64,000 nt of DNA from Symsagittifera roscoffensis (taxonomy: Eukaryota > Xenacoelomorpha > Acoela > Convolutidae), in contig NC_087066.1 of assembly GCF_963678635.1 (NCBI RefSeq), positions 30,695,301-30,759,300 of the forward strand, read 5' to 3'. The notes under the pieces are model-generated. The model saw only the letters and a program-made list of their open reading frames with translations, was not told where the DNA came from and searched no databases. Of this stretch, positions 52,166 through 61,696 are shown piece by piece. A program made the translations under genes and the position numbers. The stretch's first letter is position 1. Each line of letters starts with the position of its first letter.

Positions 52166-52596
52166 TTGACCAATGCGCCAACACGAGAAGAGTTGAGACT
52201 CAAGTCAAAGGAATATCTTTTACTGAAGGCTCCATCGAGATCTGGCTATTACAAAAACAATTATGGCAATTTTAACAATGGACCAGCTAACCAAGGTAAC
52301 AATTGGCACAAGTCAAAGGACGACATGGACAAGAGACGCTCTTGTGCAAATTGCAGTTCGACGGACCATCATGGGTCAGCATGCCCAACCTACATACAGA
52401 AGGTTGTTGGTTCCTGGTGGTAGAGAACTTAGACGAATCAGACCAATTCATCTTGGGCCGTGATTTTGTCCGGATTTTTGATGTGATGATTGACTTGAAC
52501 AGGATTAGAAACCCGGACCGGAAGTATGTTAAGAAACCGATTAATAGAATAATAACTGATGAAAACAAGGTGCCATTTTTTTGGATAGAAAATTAA
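52166..52596 (+). pseudogene. gag zinc knuckle and protease C-terminus
   Basis: 52166-52423 begins PTREELRLKSKEYLLLKA and ends in a CCHC zinc knuckle, C-x2-C-x4-H-x4-C (CANCSSTDHHGSAC, 52343-52384). In another frame, 52303-52596 gives FLVVENLDESDQFILGRDF, the ILGRDF block at the end of retroviral-type proteases, then KYVKKPINRIITDEN. The protease active-site D-(S/T)-G is not seen between knuckle and ILGRDF, so the front of the protease is deleted. Confidence 0.55.
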
Positions 52597-52924
52597 AACT
52601 ACAGCCGGGACAAGCCCTAATAGCAATTTTTAGGTTGAGAAGGAACACACTGGACACCACGGTTTCGATCCAGCGTGGAAAAAAAATTTGTTTACACTTT
52701 GCCGATGAAGACCGACTATGAGGAGACACAAAACTTGAAGAGATAAAACGTGAAGAACTGCCCAAATCAAGCTGATAAAGATTTAAATTTTGAAGAGAAT
52801 TGATGAATTTAAAAGTTTTAATAATCAGTTTTCAATAAAATCCGAAACGCATGACGTTTTGTCGAGCTGCTCGAATTTTCTGGAACGCCCCTCGTCATAA
52901 GAACTAGAATCCGACACACCGGTT
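52597..52924 (+). pseudogene. protease-RT linker, broken
   Basis: Reading pieces NTLDTTVSIQRGKK (52630-52680) and DEDRL/TDYEETQNLKR (52705-52745) separated by stops. Linker of a Gypsy pol; no catalytic residues. Confidence 0.35.
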
Positions 52925-53140
52925 TTGCCGGAGATGGAAAGCTTGAGAGGGAAAATAGGTGAGGGAGATTTTGAATCAATGAGGGCGGTTTTAAATCGAA
53001 ACGCGGACGTATTTTCAAAACATAAGGCCAATATTGGTTGTTGCAACTTCGTCGAACACAAAATAGAATTAGAGAAAGGCACCATTACTCATAGGGAAGG
53101 CGGAAAACGAATGACGCCTCATAAATCGGAAGCGTGCCGA
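52925..53140 (+). pseudogene. pol N-terminal linker just before RT
   Basis: MESLRGKIGEGDFESMRAV, then NADVFSKHKANIGCCNFVEH and RMTPHKSEACRA. This is the conserved stretch that leads into the Gypsy reverse transcriptase (dVFSkhk.dIG....EH.I). Immediately after EACRA, RT should begin but the sequence jumps to the region behind RNase H. Confidence 0.7.
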
Positions 53141-53486
53141 GCTGGAACAGAAACAAGCCAATCAGGCGGAAATCAAGGAAGGGTTCTCGTTTCTGGACAA
53201 AGAAACTTATGAAGCGCTTCCCTTGACGAGATGGTTCGACAAATCTGGACATCCAATTCCGGGACACCTCGAGTTACTGGTGGAAAAGGCAGACGAAATG
53301 AAAATCTTATCAAAGAAGGACCCGGTGCCTTTGGGTCTGTTGCTACGTTCGAACCTGGTCCAACAGGTCGAACTCTCTCGTATGAACATAAACAGCCTCT
53401 CCTTGCTGGATAAAACGATGCAGGTCACTCCGCAAGTCATGCGGATACTGGATGAATTGTTGGAGAGAGAATTGTTCAGCAACTAG
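53141..53486 (+). pseudogene. pol region downstream of RNase H
   Basis: Reads EQKQANQAEIKEGFSFLDKE, LPLTRWFDKSGHPIPGHLEL and LLLRSNLVQQVELSR up to a TAG at 53486. No RT (YxDD) or RNase H motif lies between 53100 and 53486, so about 1.6 kb is missing at about 53137. Confidence 0.55.
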
Positions 53487-53542
53487 TGTCCTCGATACCC
53501 CAAAACGTCTTGACGAGCACATAGTTTAAACGAAAAGAACAG

Positions 53543-53947
53543 ATGAGAGGGACACAAAGGAAAACGGTTACCTTTGAGGATCAGGATCAGAAAGGTGAAG
53601 AAGCTGAACAAAACCTGGGGCAAGAAGGTTTGTCCGGGGAGAAGGAGGCTGATGAGGACAGACGATTTAATCAACAAGACCCGGGACAAGAAAGTTTGTC
53701 CGGGGAGTCAGGTGTTCAAGGTGAGGAACAAGAACTGGAAGATAAAATTCTGTCCGGGGAGTTCAGATGGTTGATCAGAACGCATAAAATTGATCCCGAA
53801 GAAGAAACATGCTCAGTGGCAGATTTTTCCGTTGACGACAGCTCGAGGAATTCAGGGATTGACACTTACTCAGACAAGAACTCGAGCACAGGATCGGAGT
53901 TGTCAGAGCTAGCGATCCACACGTTACTAGTGAAGACTCGAGCATGA
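53543..53947 (+). pseudogene. acidic RNase H-integrase spacer
   Basis: 134 codons, ATG at 53543, strongly acidic with three near-repeats of Q-GL/ES-LSGE-x (EGLSGEKEADED, ESLSGESGVQGEE, DKILSGEF). Ends SELSELAIHTLLVKTRA; continuing frames give REVYQDPDSDRYLLP. Disordered spacer in pol; no domain. Confidence 0.45.
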
Positions 53948-54148
53948 GACCTGGACAGAGAGGTATATCAAGACCCTGACAGTGATCGCTACCTGCTACC
54001 TAGCGAAACAGTTTTTGACAACGCAGATGATCTAGAAATAATAGCGGTTTCTAAGCAATCGATGAGCTTGTTGCCGCAAAAAGAAGTAGTCCAGACTGAT
54101 CATCAACCGTTCAGACAAAAGGCAGAGCCATAGGCGAAAATTTGGTGC

Positions 54149-54935
54149 GTGAAGATGGAAGATGACAAGCATCAGCCCGTGGAAATGAATAGTCAATTGA
54201 GGGTCATGAAGACATATTTGAATGCGAGATACAGACTTTCGGACCTACTGAGAGCGCAAAGAAATGACCGCATGACGGGCAACTTGAAAAGGTGGATCGA
54301 AAAAGGAGCACCAGATAAAGGTGACCTGGAGGAGGACAATAACCGCATTCTGAGACAGTACTTTATGCAAAAGGAGGGAAGGTTATATCTGAACAAAGAC
54401 GGGATCAAGTCCTGTACAAATAAAACGCGATAGTGTTGTTGAACTCTATCAGAGAGAACTTTTACTCAGGTCGCATGATCAGATGAGCCATCAGGGAATT
54501 GACAAAGTATACCAGAGGATTCTGAAGCGCTTTGAATGGCCTGGGATGAAGAAGGCATGCGAGAACTGGGTAACAGCATGTCTGTGATGTCAACAGGTCA
54601 AGGACCCAAAGAAATTGCGATTTCCCTTGCAGTCGATCGAGTAATCTGAATTCAACGAGGTGGTGCAGATTGACCACCAGAATATATGTATGACAGACAG
54701 TGGATACAATCAGGTCCTGGTTATGATAGACCACTTCACGAAATACACCGGAGTAAGTCCACACATGATGTTGACTGGACACGGGAAGTCTTTGTCCTTG
54801 ACGTTCTTTTACCCAGAGTATGAGGGAAAGAAAACATCACCACATGTCTACGTAAGGGATGTGATTAGACGTCAACAAGAACTAAACGACTTGTGCAGAC
54901 GGAACACTCAGCAGGCAGCGGAAAAGGTTCGATAA
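54149..54935 (+). pseudogene. integrase: zinc-binding N-domain and truncated core
   Basis: 54149-54433: RYRLSDLLRAQRNDRMT, RILRQYFMQKEGRLYLN, the usual lead-in. 54440-54600: RSHDQMSHQGIDKVYQR and WPGMKKACENWVTAC, the HHCC domain, with TGA (54585-54587) between its last two cysteines. 54657-54746: FNEVVQIDHQNICMTDSGYN and LVMIDHFTKY, the first catalytic Asp. Then it jumps directly to TGVSPHMMLTGHGK and FFYPEYEGKKTSPHVYV, which lie behind the third catalytic residue. The second Asp and the Glu are missing, so the enzyme cannot work. Confidence 0.7.
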
Positions 54936-55689
54936 AAAAGTAGCTGGTGAAAAAGTCTACTCGGTTCATGATTACGGAAGTGCATCAGGAGGGACGGTTT
55001 TACGGACTGAGAACCGGCCGAGCCTCGTACTACGAAAATTTTAAGCACACAACCCATCCACGGAAAACTGGTGTATACCTGCAGACATGGATGAAGGGGA
55101 TTATCTGATGATGGAGCCTGCCTGCGAGGTCAATGAGAAGGGAACCAGGGGAAATATTGATGGGAATGAGATCGTAGAGGAAGGATCAAGTCCACCACTG
55201 GACCTGGATTCCAATGAGGTGATTGAAGCAGACGAAGAAACCTTACCCTTTCGCACAAGAGGACTGGCAAGACCCCGAATAGATGAAGGTCCCCAAGAAT
55301 TTGGAATCAGACTTTCCGTTTACAATACAGACACGACAGAGTGACAGGACAAGACTCAGGAAGAAATACAATCCTTACGCAGATGACTTCGTAGTGGATC
55401 TGGAAGAAATAATCGTGTCACAAGACATCGACATAATCGACGACCGCGACGAGGAGTGGATCGATTACCGGTCTAAACCCGAGGTAGAAATCGACGACGA
55501 GCAACAGAAATCGTACTAACAAAACTTGACGAACATGCCTGTCTTGGAAAGGCTGAACGAAATGACGTCGGACCCAAAGATGACCAGTGTCACTATTCAA
55601 GAGGTAGACCGTGAGAGCATGAAACACATAAAAACCGAAAGGGATGGCAATCACTCATTCCTGCATCCAACCTCAATTTCATATCCGGT
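54936..55689 (+). pseudogene. pol C-terminal acidic tail
   Basis: Pieces: TGRASYYENFKHTTHP (55010-55060), MDEGDYLMMEPACEVNEKG (55087), EADEETLPFRTRG, and 55283-55519 RKKYNPYADDFVVDLEEII with DIDIIDDRDEEWIDYR. Very acidic, unstructured, continuous with the macro-like region. No domain recognised. Confidence 0.45.
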
Positions 55690-56342
55690 ATGCGGTCAAC
55701 GGGGACGTCGATGGTTATTTTTGTCAGAGGAGTGGGGATAGGACTTACCCACACTGAAAAATTATTCATAAAAAAATTCAGAATAGCAAGAGAGACAGGT
55801 GATCTAGAAGCAGAAATAAGCGAGGACCCTAAGAAACCTGACATAGGGAGAGTAGTTGAGTCATATTTTAACTTGCCAAATGAGTACTCAAGTAGCATAA
55901 AATTGACAGATAGCGATTTTATATTTACAAATGGAACATGTGCGATAGCAATCACAGCGGACATGAGTTTTAGGACAGCGTTAGCAGCAGATTTTGAGAA
56001 AAAATATAAAAAAAAAGAATTCCTTTGAAAGCAAAGACCAGGAATAGGCGGCGTAGCAGCCTTGCTTCTGGCGGCTTTGCAGTACCAGGAAAGTATTTAT
56101 TCTTTTTGGTGACGAGGGCGACGGAGAAGCGGCATGTGCATCCGGAAAATTTGGTCTTGTCCTTGACGAGACTGAGAGACTTCCTTGTGGAAGGGGAAGT
56201 ACAGGAAATCTTGCTTCCAGTATACGACCCGAGCCGAGGACGATTGCATCCACGGGAGCTATATGCACTGATATACATAATCTTTTCTGATACTAACATA
56301 CAAGAATACTTACATAAGAAATATTATTTGAGTATAGGTTGA
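55690..56342 (+). pseudogene. macro-like (ADP-ribose-binding) domain at pol end
   Basis: 55690-56028 ends with FIFTNGTCAIAITADMSFR and TALAADFEKKYKK, the pattern of the first macro-domain loop (aHcvs.Dm.mg.GiA..F..k). After a TGA at 56026 the same frame gives GIGGVAALLLAALQYQE. From about 56090 the next frame gives GKYLFFLVTRATEK, NLVLSLTRLRDFLVEG, LLPVYDPSRGRLHPRELYAL and IFSDTNI, matching the yyLVTK, slr.lr and iP..g..l.w..l...i....f.d..i parts. Macro domains bind or remove ADP-ribose. One stop and one frameshift break it. Fold assignment is by pattern only. Confidence 0.5.
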
Positions 56343-56721
56343 GTTTAGGTTGCATGCAAGAGGTGTCATACTATGTGTTTTGTGTGTGATGTGTTGTGTG
56401 TGATATGTTGTGTGTCATGTGTTATGTTAATATGACCCAGTGTACGAAGGGATTAGCAACCATGAATAATCGAATGACGATCTTAGGAACAGATCCAAAG
56501 TTTGGACTGTTCATTCTTTGGTCGAATTCCAAATTTTTAGCAGTAATTTGATTTTAATACATTTTAAGCTCGAAATGTTTTTATCTGACTGTTATAAATC
56601 AATTTTAATTCAAATTTAGAGTAACGTTGACAAGTTTGATATTCAAGACCCTTTTATCTAGATCCTGATTGATCATTTAAAGCAAGAAGAAACGACGAAT
56701 GAGAAGAAACACTCTCAACCT
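56343..56721. other. junction stretch with GT-rich microsatellite
   Basis: 56370-56430 is a TGTGTGTGATGTGTTGTGTG-type repeat. The rest, to 56721, is AT-rich with no gene. It separates the Gypsy relic from the unknown tandem genes. Confidence 0.6.
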
Positions 56722-57441
56722 TTGTGCCCCCGACCTAGAAACACGTCTGGGAGCGGTCCCAGCCGTGACCTACAGACCGCAAAGCTCCAGCGAGCCAGGG
56801 CAAAGAACAGACATACTGGCCGATTGGGAGAAGCGCCAGTAAGAAGAACTATTCATCCACGGCGAAGATTGGGACCTGTCAACCCGACTACGGAGAGAAC
56901 AGGTACCTCGAGAACGGAAGCCAGATCGGAAACTAGATCGGAAACCAGATCGGAGAATAGATCGGAGACTACGAGTACCAGCCGAGAAGAACGGCGAACA
57001 GGCAGAAGCTCTTTGATGTGGTCGAGGCCCATACCTTCCCCCTGGTATGTCTATAAACAGGACCTGATGAAATTGAACCTTCAGACGGTAAGATTTGCAG
57101 CCGATGCCATAGGGATGCTGAATGGAGCGAGGCTATCCGTCAACGGACTGTACTCAATCGCAGGTGTGGACTGGTTGATAGCAGCTGGCCTTAACTTCAG
57201 CTACACGACCGCCTTAAGATTCGCTACGACCGCCTTGAAATCGAGAAGAAAGACCTGGACGATTCTTGACAACGAGGGCACCAATAGGACAACATGTGAA
57301 AATGTTTTAGCAATTACGAGCACCCCCATATCACGTGAAAGAAATAGCGTACACAAAACAGGTGCCTTAAGCAGGCGATGTTCAGAGATATGGTGGGGTG
57401 AAGATGATTCGGAAGGACGAGACTATCTTTGCGGCGTATGA
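56722..57441 (+). pseudogene. unknown tandem gene, unit 1, N-terminal part
   Basis: 239 codons. The first 95 are basic and disordered, with a five-fold RSE(T/N) repeat (SETRSETRSENRSETT). Then helical sequence LQTVRFAADAIGMLNGARLS and VDWLIAAGLNFSYTTALRFA, which aligns with CRQELAEVLGLKN and VDWLKAHEAHFSRAKTQETA of unit 2 (60710-60845). The frame shifts near 57300; another frame continues PPYHVKEIAYTKQ to the next segment. I do not recognise the family. Confidence 0.55.
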
Positions 57442-57870
57442 TAAAGTGGAAATGGGAAAAGCAAAAATTTTGCTAGTCGCGAACTCAAACTTCGCGCATA
57501 CCTCCAAGTCTCTGTTTTGGCCTGATGTTATAATGCTGGCAGCAGTCAACCTGGACCTAATGCAGTCGGTGTCAATGGCAATCGGGATACAACGACAAAA
57601 AGAAATGAAACCGATCACCTGCATAAACGACCATCTATACAGTACGGCTTTCCTGAGCAGACTCAGAGAACCTACAATGGCAGAGGATGCAATATGGCCA
57701 GGGAATCTATGGGTGAAACAAAAGATACACTGAAAGAAGGTGCATTCCCGAAGATAACACCGAAAGCTGTGTTTGCACTGTCTCCGGGATATGCACATCT
57801 CCCGGATGGACTGAAGTTTGTATTTGCGATGGTGGCGTTGCTCTCGTATCTGCCCCGAATCGCGGAATAG
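57398..57870 (+). pseudogene. unknown tandem gene, unit 1, LFWP/NDHL block
   Basis: 57398-57733 gives AAYDKVEMGKAKILLVANSN, SKSLFWPDVIMLAAVNLDLM and CINDHLYSTAFLSRLREPT. After a frameshift, 57735-57868 gives FPKITPKAVFALSPGYAHL and DGLKFVFAMVALLSYL. Unit 2 has IIVAGLDFEG, SSKLFWPETLVYLLPG, GMNDHLHAAGLLEHLKG, SSPGYASMPPALQFVYAVL in the same order. The strand-SN, INDH and GYA-x-LP spacing recalls SGNH-hydrolase blocks, but the GDS serine is not evident; that link is speculative. Confidence 0.55.
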
Positions 57871-58290
57871 AAGTGGAGAATTTGAGACCATCTAGGGTGG
57901 AATTGCCGATAGTGTGGTCTGAAATCTCGAATGCAATGCGAGGATTCAAGGACCATTCATCGCACGTGTTAGTATTAGATGAAGTACTGGGGTTGGAACT
58001 GTCCAACTTCAGCCGACAACTCAAACTGAGACCAGGAATTGCCGATGACCATCGAGTAATAGTAGCGTTGTCTAACGACTTATGGTTCCGAGGAATGGAA
58101 ATAAAAGAGGAAGAAGAAAGAAGGAAGAACTCCAAGGAGACGAGAGCTCACTTGGAAGCGACGGTCTTACGAACAAAACCAGAGGCTAACAAGTGGCTGC
58201 ACTTGAACCCTCGGATAGCCGCATTGGGCACGGACGCTTTCGAGAGAGGACCACTGATGATCAAGAAGATCAAGCCTACCTGGTGAAAGA
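57870..58290 (+). pseudogene. unknown tandem gene, unit 1, LDEV block
   Basis: 137 codons: ENLRPSRVELPIVWSEISNA, VLVLDEVLGLELSN, FSRQLKLRPGIADDHR, LSNDLWFRGMEIKEEEERR, WLHLNPRIAALGTDAF. The corresponding unit 2 sequences are TNLRLLKSELAAAWADISHA, LIVLDEVCCLEVSN, HARQLKFNPETGDYR and QLWFGSMDL. The strictly kept LDEV, LE-x-SN-x2-RQLK and LWF-x2-M suggest a functional core. Confidence 0.55.
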
Positions 58291-59039
58291 GGTGAACCTG
58301 GACGAAAATGCTGAAGAGAATTCAGCCGAATTTGTGAACAGAGTAAGCCAAGTTACCCTGAAAGCTTTCTGAACACAGATTGTGAAGGGAGAAGAAGGCT
58401 TTGACCAGACTGACAGCATGCTGGAAGGGTTGGGAGCAGGATGGACCGCGTCCTTTCTGGCAAAAGTCTACCCCTCGCTCTCTCGATACCTGACCAGAGA
58501 GTTCCTCCGAGCAGTCACAGAGTTATCAATCGTGGAAATACTAGCCCTGTTCGTGACGTTTGGAGCGGAGAACTTTGTGCTTTGTGAGAGGACCACTGGT
58601 AATGCTCATTGAAGGAGTACAGAACTTGCGGTTAGATGGACTTCTGACGCTAATTGCGATAACGCGCGGGTACTTGGGAGAATTGATGAATCTGACCCGC
58701 TACCCTGAGCAAATGAGAGAGAACGTGAGGAGGTTTCACGTGAAGCGGCCCACTGATTCCTGGACCAAGATGAAAGATCTGCGACATACTCTTATCCAGT
58801 ACCTCCTGCAGCAGAATCGCTTTGGAACAGGAGAGGATGAGACAATTCAAAAGGAAGGAGACGTGCGACGTCACGCTGGGGGCATGTACCTGTTAACTGA
58901 CCAGAGCCTGGCCATGAGGACCGTTACCTTAGCACTGATCAGTGGAGCCACGGAGTTGGTGACGGCCATATACGGTCCTGCAGTCACGTTTGCGTTCCCC
59001 GACGTTAAGGGGCATACAGAAGGTCGGTGTTGCACCTGA
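58291..59039 (+). pseudogene. unknown tandem gene, unit 1, helical C-terminal domain
   Basis: Frames 58382-58612 and 58560-59039: LEGLGAGWTASFLAKVYPSL, REFLRAVTELSIVEILAL, then LRLDGLLTLIAITRGYLG, TLIQYLLQQNRFGTGEDE, GGMYLLTDQSLAMRTVTLAL and LVTAIYGPAVTFAFPDVKG. The last four align with LRIDGYLMLILLTHGE, TLLVEYLLMQNRYVTGEE, GGIPLLSDLCLAMRSDPLG and VVTCVYGPAVTYAFRD of unit 2. All-helical appearance. Confidence 0.55.
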
Positions 59040-59299
59040 ACCTCATATCAGCAGTGTACGTTAATGCACTTAACTGGTGTGAACAGCACGCACTACGAGA
59101 AATGATGAAAGAGGACTTGTTGATCGCAAAAAAATCAGAGCCGGAGATGACTGTCAAAAATTTTGATGATCACTTCCGTGATCGTATGGTAGAAGTGGAT
59201 AAAGGGCACATCGAAGTATTCCCGAAGCTCCGGAATATAAGGCCTTACAATAAGACGAACGGCGAGATTACAAGAATTACGCACGGAAAATTGGGATAA
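59027..59299 (+). pseudogene. unknown tandem gene, unit 1, NWCEQ block
   Basis: 90 codons: ISAVYVNALNWCEQHALREM, KKSEPEMTVKNFDDHFRDRM, HIEVFPKLRNIRPYN. In unit 2, 62800-62910 reads QLNWCRQEDLRAQMSETVL and KDPELVVYSFRGQLQCRM across a frameshift. The Asn-Trp-Cys is kept. Confidence 0.5.
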
Positions 59300-59966
59300 T
59301 TGATGAATCTAACCCGCTACCCTGAGTCAAGTGCAGTCAAGGAAATTCTCGACTGCATCATTTCACAAATTGAGAGAAGAAACGAAAAGCTGGGGCGACT
59401 ACAAGAAACTGTCAGAAGAGATCCCCGAAATTCCCTTGATTAGAAGGATGTTGGTCGGAGCAGACTCCGTAGTACAAACCCCTAGGTTGATAAATTTCGA
59501 AACCTACGAAAGGAGAGTAGCAAAGTTCTCCGAGATGTTGGACCCGTGCTTCTTGGGCAGAAACGCTGCCGTGCTGCAGTATACGCAGTTTAGCTAAGCG
59601 GATGAAATGACGAGGAGACGGATGAATAATGGAGCAATTCCGAAACATGGACTATTTGACGAAGATTGGGTGAAACTGGATCTGGCACCAATGATCATGA
59701 GAGGCAAGGCGGACGTGCAAGAAGCCTCACTAATCTTGAAGAGTGTGTAACCGGAGTTAATGATGAGCGGGAAACTACAAATTAGAACTATGCTAGCACC
59801 CTTTGGCTGCGAAGAAGTCAAGGTAATGCACGGAGAGGAAGAAGATCGATCAGCTGGCAGACTAAATGTACCGAAGTTTCCAAATGGAACAAGAAATGAA
59901 GAGCAAGGGTCCTCGAGTTCAGGACAGAATTCGAAGCGAGACGATGGGCAGGGAGGAAGCCATTGA
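59300..59966 (+). pseudogene. unknown tandem gene, unit 1, C-terminus
   Basis: 59331-59597: IPEIPLIRRMLVGADSVVQT, YERRVAKFSEMLDPCFLGRN. Then, after a stop, 59640-59966: PKHGLFDEDWVKLDLAPMIM, MSGKLQIRTMLAPFGCEEVK and a polar tail (SSSGQNSKRDD). Unit 2 counterparts are VPEFPAVRRITLGMKSPLV, QREFTNGWDPLFIGYSAAV and MMIATRKYRAPYGMEELE. The tail ends at TGA 59966, 13 bases before the next frame opens. Confidence 0.5.
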
Positions 59967-59978
59967 TCGGAAGAGCCT

Positions 59979-60602
59979 ATGCAACAGGATCCTAATCAGG
60001 CTGAGAAAGAGAATGACAAGGCTTCCACAGGCAGGATGACCAGCCTGGACTTCAACTTCCTCAGCGACTTTGAAAATGGCACAGACACGTTAGAAGGAAC
60101 GACTGAGCCAGCAGACGAGGGAACTTCCACGCTGGAACCTCCATCGGCCTTCATGGAAATGAACCGGAATTTGCTGGAGAGCAGCTCTCCGAGCAATTCT
60201 AAAAATTCTGCAAAAAAAAGACTTTTCATTGAATCTCCGCGGAGAAGAAGAATAGAAGGCACTGCCATAGTACCTTTCTTGGGAACGTTGCCCGAAGAAG
60301 AGTGGGAATTTCATCACAGAGACCACGAGAATAGAACGGGATGTAGTATGGATAGAGTTGCCTTCATGGAAGAGCTCTACGCGGTAGTTCAGATTTACGG
60401 TACTCAATCTATGCTGAAAACAGGTCTCAACAAACCACTAATGCGGGAAATACTCGACAAACTCGACGAGTGTGAAAGAAGATCCGTCTGGGAGGAAGGC
60501 CCGACTCGAGAGAAAGCTCAAGGAGCAGCAAGAGCAGGCAACTGGGAGCCCCACCGATGGAAGGAGACGAGGAGGAGTCATCCACACCCCAGAGCTCGGT
60601 AG
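59979..60602 (+). CDS. unknown tandem gene, unit 2, N-terminal part
   Basis: 207 codons, polar start (QAEKENDKASTGRMTSLDFN), then Ser-rich (SSSPSNSKNSAKKR), RRRRIEGTAIVPFLGTLPEE, MDRVAFMEELYAVVQIYGTQ and LNKPLMREILDKLDECERR. The block TAIVPFLG...ELY...YGTQSML has a counterpart at the right edge of the window (TAIPILG...GIKYML), the start of a possible third unit. It overlaps the next frame by 46 bases, so one frameshift joins them. Confidence 0.5.
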   Translation: MQQDPNQAEKENDKASTGRMTSLDFNFLSDFENGTDTLEGTTEPADEGTSTLEPPSAFMEMNRNLLESSSPSNSKNSAKKRLFIESPRRRRIEGTAIVPFLGTLPEEEWEFHHRDHENRTGCSMDRVAFMEELYAVVQIYGTQSMLKTGLNKPLMREILDKLDECERRSVWEEGPTREKAQGAARAGNWEPHRWKETRRSHPHPRAR

Positions 60603-61696
60603 TGTCCTCGGTGGTGGTGGTGGACAACAAGAGGACAGAGAGACCGGGAGAGACTAGCAAAGCCCGATATCTAGAAAGAATCAAGGATCTGGACCTAGAG
60701 GATCTGGCATGTAGACAAGAGTTGGCGGAGGTTCTGGGGCTTAAGAATGTGTCGCACGAAGACTTGAGCAGGCATCACTGTGTGGATTGGCTAAAGGCCC
60801 ATGAAGCGCATTTCTCGAGAGCCAAGACACAGGAAACTGCAGATCTAACGGGAATACCACAGAAATCGATAATGGGCCCAGTCAATTACAGGCCCCTCAA
60901 GCAGCTAGGGAGTCTGAGTCTAATCGTGGAACCTCCCATTCATCGAACGGGTATAGCCAGGATCAAGGTGGCAATTCCTGCACAACTAAGGATGGTCGAA
61001 AAACTCCTTGAGCCGAAGAGCATGGGGATTCCGGACACCGGATACCTGGGCGCAAAGCTCGCCAAAGACCCGATGTATGGTAGATCCTGTGGGAATTCAC
61101 AGCTAGCAAAAACCTTGGAAGTGTACAATCGATCAGATCCCAGAGCAGCGAGAGCAATCATCGTGGCCGGATTGGACTTTGAGGGGACGTCATCGAAGTT
61201 ATTTTGGCCAGAAACACTAGTGTACCTGCTGCCTGGAGCGGAATTGAACCAGATGCTGACCATGGTGGTGGCTATAAAATGGAGACCCCGTGCGAGCCAG
61301 ATCTGTTGCTATTCGGGGGGGGGGGGGATGAATGACCACCTGCATGCGGCAGGACTTCTAGAGCATTTGAAAGGCGCGGAACCAACCCCCAAGAAGATCT
61401 GGAAAGCAATTCAGACGCTGTTCGCAGCAATGAATGAGGTGGAGGAGTTGGTAGCTTCTCGATTTGGACCAAAAGCTAGATTAGTGTTCACGTCATCGCC
61501 AGGCTACGCGAGCATGCCACCAGCATTACAGTTCGTGTATGCAGTTTTAATCTTGATAGCAGAGGGCAAGGCGTGGCGGATGCTTATGGCCGCTCCGAAT
61601 CGCGAGTTGGAGCCAACAAACTTGAGACTTCTTAAGTCTGAACTGGCAGCGGCATGGGCGGATATATCTCATGCTCTGAGGGATTCTAAGAGTTAG
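60557..61696 (+). CDS. unknown tandem gene, unit 2, LFWP/NDHL core
   Basis: Longest open frame of the array, 379 codons (ATG at 60557). Ser/Val-rich start, ECRQELAEVLGLKN-type helices, VDWLKAHEAHFSRAKTQ, then KVAIPAQLRMVEKLLEPKSM, AARAIIVAGLDFEGTSSKLF, WPETLVYLLPGAELNQML, a run of ten G (61317-61326) with GMNDHLHAAGLLEHL after it, LVASRFGPKARLVFTSSPGY, QFVYAVLILIAEGKAW, APNRELEPTNLRLLKSEL and AAAWADISHALRDSK before TAG 61694-61696. The G-run encodes GGGG and is a likely place for a sequencing or replication slip. Open over 1.1 kb, so decay is recent or selection acted here. Function unknown. Confidence 0.55.
   Translation: MEGDEEESSTPQSSVVSSVVVVDNKRTERPGETSKARYLERIKDLDLEDLACRQELAEVLGLKNVSHEDLSRHHCVDWLKAHEAHFSRAKTQETADLTGIPQKSIMGPVNYRPLKQLGSLSLIVEPPIHRTGIARIKVAIPAQLRMVEKLLEPKSMGIPDTGYLGAKLAKDPMYGRSCGNSQLAKTLEVYNRSDPRAARAIIVAGLDFEGTSSKLFWPETLVYLLPGAELNQMLTMVVAIKWRPRASQICCYSGGGGMNDHLHAAGLLEHLKGAEPTPKKIWKAIQTLFAAMNEVEELVASRFGPKARLVFTSSPGYASMPPALQFVYAVLILIAEGKAWRMLMAAPNRELEPTNLRLLKSELAAAWADISHALRDSKS

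Larger units (their letters stand above)
47588..56342 (+). mobile_element. Ty3/Gypsy-like LTR retrotransposon relic with macro-like tail
   Basis: Order: unknown upstream region (right arm), gag with coiled coil and capsid, zinc knuckle, protease end, pol linker, integrase N- and C-parts, acidic pol tail, macro-like domain. The RT/RNase H block and the integrase core are missing by deletion. No LTRs were found at either side. Base composition of 50.8-56.3 kb is much less AT-rich than the first 50 kb apart from the element at 24.7-28.4 kb. Frameshifts and stops throughout; dead. Confidence 0.65.
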
